Source: JAOBAU01 sp034667465 (GTDB taxonomy: Bacteria; Acidobacteriota; Thermoanaerobaculia; Gp7-AA8). From it: a stretch of 64,000 bases of DNA. Positions 59,672-64,000 of the stretch are shown here, piece by piece. Location of the stretch: NCBI GenBank assembly GCA_034667465.1, contig JAXDJV010000030.1:186001-250000 (forward strand), in the 5' to 3' direction. Numbering within the stretch: position 1 is the stretch's first letter; each line of letters opens with the position of its first letter. A program made the position numbers and the translations under genes. The notes below the pieces were generated by a model that was not told where the DNA came from, ran no database searches, and saw only the letters and a program-made list of their open reading frames with translations.

Positions 59672-60184
59672 TTACGTTGCGCTTTCCGCGGCGGCCGCGG
59701 TTTCGTCCGGCTTCCGCCGCATGTCGAAGAACAGCAGCGCGATGCCGACGCAGATGGCGCTGTCGGCGATGTTGAACGCCGGCCAGTGGTGTTCGCGTCC
59801 GCCGAGGCTCACGTAGAAATCGAGGAAGTCGACGACGTAGCGGAAGCGGAAGCGGTCGACGAGATTGCCGATCGCGCCGCCGAGGATGAGGTGCAGGCCG
59901 ACCTGCAGGAGGCGATCGGTCACTGCGGTGCGGAACGCGTAGATGACGACGATGAAGAAGACGGCGATGGCGCCGAGGTTGAGGACGATCGGCACGAGCG
60001 CCGACTCCGCGTTTGCTCCGATGCCGAATGCTGCGCCGGTGTTGCGGACGTGGACCAGCTGAAAGAGATCGGGGACGAGCGGCACTGCTTCATGCAGATC
60101 GATGCGGCTGACGACCAGCCACTTCGTGAGGGCGTCGAGGACGACGATGACGATCGCGAGCGCGAGATAGTGAATCCGTTTCAC
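59672..60184 (-). CDS. lspA: Lipoprotein signal peptidase, copy 2 (canonical)
   Basis: The 170-residue protein has the standard motifs: DALTKWLV, RNTGAAFGIG, GGAIGNLVDRFRFRYVVDFLDFY and FNIADSAICVG, with catalytic Asp in NLVDR and FNIAD. The GTG start overlaps the ispG stop (GTGA), so the pair is coupled. This copy is closer to typical lspA than the one at 5982-6491 and is probably the housekeeping enzyme. Confidence 0.95.
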   Translation of the reverse strand: MKRIHYLALAIVIVVLDALTKWLVVSRIDLHEAVPLVPDLFQLVHVRNTGAAFGIGANAESALVPIVLNLGAIAVFFIVVIYAFRTAVTDRLLQVGLHLILGGAIGNLVDRFRFRYVVDFLDFYVSLGGREHHWPAFNIADSAICVGIALLFFDMRRKPDETAAAAESAT

Positions 60185-61320
60185 GCGACGGTCTTCTTCT
60201 CCTCGATCAGACGATCGAGCTCCGTCCGCACGCGGCCGAGAATCTCGTCGTAGGTGAACTGTCCGAGCGACTCCTCGCCGCGCTTGAGATTCACGTAGCT
60301 CGGCGCGCACCACATGCCGAGGTCCGCGTCGTCGGTCTCGCCCGGTCCGTTTACGCGGCAGCCCATCACGGCGATGGTGATGTCGTGCTCCTTCGCGTAC
60401 CGCGTCATCTCTTTGACGTTGTGCGCGAGCTCGATGAACGCTTCGTTTTCGACGCGCGAGCACGACGGGCAGCTGATGATGTTCAGCCCCTTGTGCTCGA
60501 AGCGCGGCACGGAGCGGAAGCGGCCGGTGGCGATGTCGTCGAGGATCTGCCGGCCGATGGTGATCTCGTCGCCCTTCTTTTCGAACGGCAGAGTGAGCGA
60601 GACGCGAATCGTGTCGCCGATGGCGCGGGTGATGAGCTGCTCGAACGCGATGCGCGTTTTGATGACGCCGTCCGGCGGCATTCCGGCTTCGGTGACGCCG
60701 AGGTGCAGCGGAACGTCCGGACGCGCCTCGGCGAAACGGATGTTCGCGTCGATGACCTTGTTCGGATCGGAGTCTTTCAGTGAGACGACGTACTGATCGA
60801 AATTGAGATCGTCGAGCATCGCGGAGTGCTCGAGCGCGGAGTCGATCATCGGCGAGATCGAATCGTCGTGCGAGTACTGCGAGACCTTCTCGGGATCGAC
60901 CGAACCGGCGTTCACGCCGATGCGCATCGCACAGCCGTTGTCGCGTGCCACGGCGACGAGATACGCGACTTTCTCACGGACGTTCTTCTCGCGCTCGAGA
61001 TGGTAGAGATGGCCGGGGTTGTAGCGCAGCTTCTGCACGAACGGCGCGACCTTCTCGGCGAGCTTGTAGTTTTCCTGCAGATCGATGACGAGGTTCGCGG
61101 AAGTCGATTGGCGGATCTCCGCGAGCGCTGCGACATCTTTCGGGTTGTCGATGGCGATACGGATGACGTCGGCGCCCGCTTCTTCGAGCAGCTGCACCTG
61201 ACGGAGAGTGGCGTCGATGTCCTGCGTGCGCGTGGCCGCCATCGACTGGACGGCGATCGGATGCCCGGCGCCGATGGTTACGGTGCCGATGCGCACTTCA
61301 CGTGTGGTCCGTTTCATCAC
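60181..61320 (-). CDS. ispG: 4-hydroxy-3-methylbut-2-enyl-diphosphate synthase (flavodoxin), IspG
   Basis: The 379-residue enzyme of the MEP isoprenoid pathway uses a 4Fe-4S cluster. Two cluster cysteines are in ISCPSCSR (about 270-277) and the third is in VMGCRVNGPGE (about 320). The TIM-barrel start reads VRIGTVTIGAGHPIAVQSM. It converts MEcPP to HMBPP and implies that this organism makes isoprenoids by the MEP route. It is coupled with lspA; Met1 or Met2 may be the true start. Confidence 0.97.
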   Translation of the reverse strand: MMKRTTREVRIGTVTIGAGHPIAVQSMAATRTQDIDATLRQVQLLEEAGADVIRIAIDNPKDVAALAEIRQSTSANLVIDLQENYKLAEKVAPFVQKLRYNPGHLYHLEREKNVREKVAYLVAVARDNGCAMRIGVNAGSVDPEKVSQYSHDDSISPMIDSALEHSAMLDDLNFDQYVVSLKDSDPNKVIDANIRFAEARPDVPLHLGVTEAGMPPDGVIKTRIAFEQLITRAIGDTIRVSLTLPFEKKGDEITIGRQILDDIATGRFRSVPRFEHKGLNIISCPSCSRVENEAFIELAHNVKEMTRYAKEHDITIAVMGCRVNGPGETDDADLGMWCAPSYVNLKRGEESLGQFTYDEILGRVRTELDRLIEEKKTVA

Positions 61321-61374
61321 GCGCGATGGTAACGGTTCGGAGCGGCAAAGATTCCGCGCGGCGGCGCGGACGCT

Positions 61375-61800
61375 TCAGCCCGCGCCGTACGGATTCGCGA
61401 TCGTGATCTCCATGTGCCGCTCCGGTTTTTCGAGCGCGCGAAATCCGTACTGCGCGTAAAGCCCGTGCGCGTCGTACGTCAGCAGATGCCAGCGCCGCAG
61501 CGACTGCAGCTCCGGATGGCTGCGAATCGCATCCATCAGCGCTTTCGACACACCGCGGCCGCGATGCGACGGCAGCACGAAGACGTCGCCAACATATGCG
61601 AACGCGGCGTAGTCGGTGACGACGCGCGCGAAGCCGACCTGCGCGGCGCCGTCATATGCGCCGAAGCAGAGCGAGTGCTCGATGGCGCGATCGACGAGCG
61701 CGCGCGGAATCCCTTTCGCCCAGTACGACTCTTCGCTCAGGAATCGATGAATGCGCTCGACGTCGAGCTGCGACTTGTCGGTGGAAACGGTGATCGGCAT
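61375..61800 (-). CDS. GNAT-family N-acetyltransferase
   Basis: The 141-residue protein has the GNAT motif VGDVFVLPSHRGRGVSKALMDAI for acetyl-CoA binding and DAHGLYAQYGFRAL at the C-terminus. It is a compact, single-domain member of unknown substrate. It lies 54 bases past the ispG start on the same strand and 31 bases before the receiver gene stop; shared transcription is possible but not shown. Confidence 0.92.
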   Translation of the reverse strand: MPITVSTDKSQLDVERIHRFLSEESYWAKGIPRALVDRAIEHSLCFGAYDGAAQVGFARVVTDYAAFAYVGDVFVLPSHRGRGVSKALMDAIRSHPELQSLRRWHLLTYDAHGLYAQYGFRALEKPERHMEITIANPYGAG

Positions 61801-61831
61801 GGCGCGCGAAGGATAACCTCCACGCCGCGCT

Positions 61832-62203
61832 TCAGACCCGCTCGCGAATCAGTTTTGTCACCTCGGTGACAGCGTCGACTCTCGCGACGATGCGCAGCCG
61901 GTCGCTGACGCGGCGCCGCACCGAATCGCCATCCGTCGCCACGACGACCACGTTGTCGAGATCGTCGCCATTCTCCTGCCGGAGCCAGGTGAGCACGCCG
62001 AAGCCGCTGCGGCGCGGCAGGTCGCTGTCGATCACGATCGCCGAGTAGTCGCCGGTTCGCAGCTTCTCGATCGCGTCCCAGCCATCCGTGGCCATGTCGG
62101 TGACGAACAACATGTCGGTTGCGGCGTCGCGCGATAGCGCGTCACAGATGACCGGATTCGGCTCGACGACGAGGATGCGTTCTTCTCTGCGCATGATGAA
62201 CAT
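61832..62203 (-). CDS. Response-regulator receiver protein, degenerate
   Basis: The 123-residue protein is a single CheY-like domain. The acidic pair lies in LVVEPNP, the phosphate Asp in VIDSDLPRRSG, and Thr in VVVATDGD. The conserved Lys near the C-terminus (usually KP) is missing: the equivalent reads IVARVDAVTE. It may not switch in the classic way. The start could also be at 62194. It follows the BTAD-receiver gene on the same strand after about 30 bases. Confidence 0.82.
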   Translation of the reverse strand: MFIMRREERILVVEPNPVICDALSRDAATDMLFVTDMATDGWDAIEKLRTGDYSAIVIDSDLPRRSGFGVLTWLRQENGDDLDNVVVVATDGDSVRRRVSDRLRIVARVDAVTEVTKLIRERV

Positions 62204-62232
62204 GCTGATTGCACGACTCGTGCGCAGCAAGC

Positions 62233-63369
62233 TCAGCCGCGAAGGACTTTGGCGACGCGGGCGAGGAGCACGCTGTTCTTAACCGGTTTGCGGATGAAGT
62301 CAGCGGCGCCGATCTCGAACGCGCGCACTTCCGGCTCGTCGCCCGGCAGTCCTGACACGAAGATCGCCGGTACGTTGACGCCGTTCTCTTTCAGCGCTTC
62401 GAGCACGCTGTGGCCGTCGATGAAGGGGAGGTCGACGTCGAGCACCAGCAGATCGACCGATTCCCTTCCGATCAGCATCAGCGCCTCCGCGCCATCTTTC
62501 GCAAGCAGGACGTTGTATCCGGCGGACTTCAGCACCGCGTTCATCAGCTCGCGATTGAGCACGTTGTCTTCGACGACCAGCACTGTCTTACGTGAATCGC
62601 CCGCGATCGCGGCCTCGCCGCCGGTGACTTTGCTGCGCAGCTGCACGATCTCGCGATGGAGCGCTTTCGTTTCGCTGTCGGGCTCGACGCGCAACTCGCG
62701 CTTGAGCATCCGGCTGAAACTCTCGAACTGCTGGAGCGCGTTTACGAAATCGCCGCTCTGCATGTAGAGCCGCATCAGCAGCCGGTTCGTCGCTTCCTGC
62801 AGCGGATCGATGCGCAGCGACTTCTGCACCGTCGCAACGGCATCGTCCAACGCGCCGCGGCGCATCTGCAGTTCCGCCAGCTGTGTGTGCGCGCGCAGCG
62901 ACATCCGATGCAGCCGGTCGCGCTCCGCGATCGCCCACTGATCGAAACGTTCTTCGTTGATCGTGAAGCCATCGAGGAAATCGCCGTCGTAGATGTTGAT
63001 GGCCTGGGCCAGCGCTTCTTCACTGCCGCTGGCAACGAGTTGCTCGAACGTCGCGACGTCGACTTCGACCAGCGTTTCATCGAGCCCGAGCAGATCGCCT
63101 TCTTCAATGAGGAGCGGATCCTTTGCGGAAAGCTGCGAGAGCTCCTTGCGCAGACCGGAGAGCGTTTGGCGCAGGCTCTGCCGCGCCTGATCGGGACCGG
63201 TGCTGCTCCAGAGCAGCGTCGCGAGCTTGTCGCGAGACACGCGCTGCGACGGACGCGCGCCGAGGTAGGCGAGCAGCGCCTGCGACTTGCGCGCCGAGAT
63301 CGTGATCAGCGCACCAGTCGCTGACCGCATCCGCACGTCGCCGAGTAATTCCAGTCTGAGAAGGGGCAA
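62233..63369 (-). CDS. SARP-like wHTH-BTAD regulator with C-terminal receiver domain
   Basis: The 378-residue protein begins with a winged helix (ARKSQALLAYLGARPSQRVSRDKLATLLWSS, about 25-60), then a BTAD helical domain (about 100-240, VFATFEQLV-like and LPIRMYMQSGDFVNALQQFESFSRML), and ends with a complete receiver (about 262-378: LVVEDN, VLDVDLPFIDG, FVSGLPG, IRKPV). Receiver-last order is uncommon; in typical regulators the receiver comes first. A cognate kinase is not adjacent. It is first in the pair with the degenerate receiver gene. Confidence 0.9.
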   Translation of the reverse strand: MPLLRLELLGDVRMRSATGALITISARKSQALLAYLGARPSQRVSRDKLATLLWSSTGPDQARQSLRQTLSGLRKELSQLSAKDPLLIEEGDLLGLDETLVEVDVATFEQLVASGSEEALAQAINIYDGDFLDGFTINEERFDQWAIAERDRLHRMSLRAHTQLAELQMRRGALDDAVATVQKSLRIDPLQEATNRLLMRLYMQSGDFVNALQQFESFSRMLKRELRVEPDSETKALHREIVQLRSKVTGGEAAIAGDSRKTVLVVEDNVLNRELMNAVLKSAGYNVLLAKDGAEALMLIGRESVDLLVLDVDLPFIDGHSVLEALKENGVNVPAIFVSGLPGDEPEVRAFEIGAADFIRKPVKNSVLLARVAKVLRG

Positions 63370-63449
63370 GCCGGAAGATTATCGCAGGTTTGCTTTTCGC
63401 GTTGCAGGGTCACGATGCTCCGTTTAAGCTCACCGGCCGGAGAGACTTG

Positions 63450-64000
63450 ATGCTCGATACGGCCGCGGCGCCGATCCTCACTGAAAGACTACGAGTTGCG
63501 ATCGACACCCAGAACTGGCGTGAGCTGCGGGACGCGCTCACGGAGCTCAATCCTTCCGACGTCGCTGATTTGATCCTCGCTCTGCGCGAAGAAGAAGAGG
63601 CGTTCGTATTTCGCGTGCTTCCGCGCGATGAAGCGTGGCAGGTTTTTTCCTATCTGCCGCCCGATCACCAGGAAGGATTGATCGCATCGCTTTCGAACGA
63701 GCAGATTCGCTCGGTCGTTCGCTCGATGAATCCGGACGATCGCACGCGCCTGCTCGAAGAGATGCCGGCGGAAGTGACGCGGCGTCTTCTCGCAACTCTT
63801 TCCCCGAATGAACTGAACGACGCCCGCGCGCTCCTCGGCTATCCGGAAGAGACGGCCGGCCGCTACATGACGCCGCGCTACGTCACCGTGCAACCGGAGA
63901 TGACGGCGGCCGAAGCGCTCGCGCATATCCGGCGCACCGGACGCGGGATGGAAACGGTGAACGTCGTCTACATCCTCGATGCGAAAGGTCATCTGCTGGA
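63450..64000 (+). CDS. mgtE: MgtE-family magnesium transporter, 3' end outside the window
   Basis: The 183 visible codons are the cytoplasmic N domain: a helical superhelix (VLPRDEAWQVFSYLPPDHQEGLIASLSNEQIRSVVRSMNPDDRTRLLEEMPAEVTRRLLATLSP), then the start of the CBS pair (LLGYPEETAGRYMTPRYVTVQPEMTAAEALAHIR). These domains gate magnesium entry by binding Mg2+. Family members have about 450 residues, so the CBS domains and membrane part lie outside. GGAGAG is six bases before the ATG. Confidence 0.93.
   Translation, partial: MLDTAAAPILTERLRVAIDTQNWRELRDALTELNPSDVADLILALREEEEAFVFRVLPRDEAWQVFSYLPPDHQEGLIASLSNEQIRSVVRSMNPDDRTRLLEEMPAEVTRRLLATLSPNELNDARALLGYPEETAGRYMTPRYVTVQPEMTAAEALAHIRRTGRGMETVNVVYILDAKGHLL

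Noticed and set aside
1..64000. CRISPR array, prophage, integron or insertion sequence
   Set aside because: No regular spaced direct repeats, no transposase, integrase, terminase or capsid gene, and no attachment site pair were seen.

Overview
This is high-GC bacterial chromosome without rRNA, tRNA, CRISPR arrays, insertion sequences or recognisable prophage genes. Gene content suggests a free-living heterotroph rich in signalling proteins: three SpoIIE-type phosphatases or FHA signalling proteins, a large Ser/Thr kinase, a GGDEF enzyme, a hybrid histidine-kinase-like sensor and an ECF41 sigma factor. Together with several membrane glycosyltransferases and TPR proteins, this is the style of Acidobacteriota (perhaps Thermoanaerobaculia). 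That placement is inference only; no marker gene fixes it. Many genes overlap by 1-4 bases (ATGA, GTGA, TAATG), and several lack a Shine-Dalgarno sequence but have a TAnnnT box 6-9 bases before the start codon, so leaderless transcripts look common.

Layout. 1-3 kb: a TPR protein (cut at the window edge) and a membrane PP2C phosphatase. 3-9.3 kb: topoisomerase IV subunit A, a VOC protein, a first lspA, an FRG-domain protein, an FHA-GGDEF cyclase and a lipoprotein. 9.3-17.1 kb: a probable five-gene minus-strand operon ending in one polypeptide that joins an SSS-family sodium symporter, a serine hydrolase and a NamZ-type exo-muramidase; its other members are an NDH-2, a second serine hydrolase and two membrane-anchored proteins. 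17.1-21.6 kb: LOG-family enzyme, DUF3574 lipoprotein, amino-acid permease, HAD acid phosphatase and two XRE regulators with clear operator/promoter DNA. 21.9-24.8 kb: a coupled trio (unknown beta protein, outer-membrane-like protein, PLP decarboxylase). 24.8-28.9 kb: a BlaI/M56 pair with its operator, an unknown protein and an M23 peptidase. 29-32.3 kb: two glycosyltransferases and a sugar epimerase.

32.4-35.2 kb: an ECF41 sigma factor coupled to an FAD oxidoreductase behind a consensus ECF41 promoter, then DinB and a cold-shock protein with an intrinsic terminator. 35.4-42.7 kb: TolB-TPR protein, Cys-rich metal-binding-like protein, FHA-GAF-PP2C phosphatase, PilZ protein and PAS-GAF histidine kinase. 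42.8-46.9 kb: the two subunits of a 3-oxoacid CoA-transferase, separated by an opposite-strand GT-C gene, and a second GT-C-like gene. 47-55.2 kb: a divergent pair of wHTH-FHA regulator and ComP-like-sensor/Ser-Thr-kinase fusion, a PEGA-like protein, then an ABC transporter operon with a STAS-domain gene between the binding protein and permease. 55.2-64 kb: GNAT, GntR-slipin pair, a GT-C protein, a RES-Xre toxin-antitoxin pair, ispG-lspA (second copy), GNAT, a degenerate receiver, a BTAD-receiver regulator and the start of mgtE.

Non-coding structure is notable: three copies of a long inverted repeat that starts GTCATYCTGAGC or GTCATCCCGAGC, each just 3' of a minus-strand gene; two heptad-repeat hairpins; two GC-rich 8-9 bp hairpins of the same design; and two pairs of direct repeats around the kinase module.
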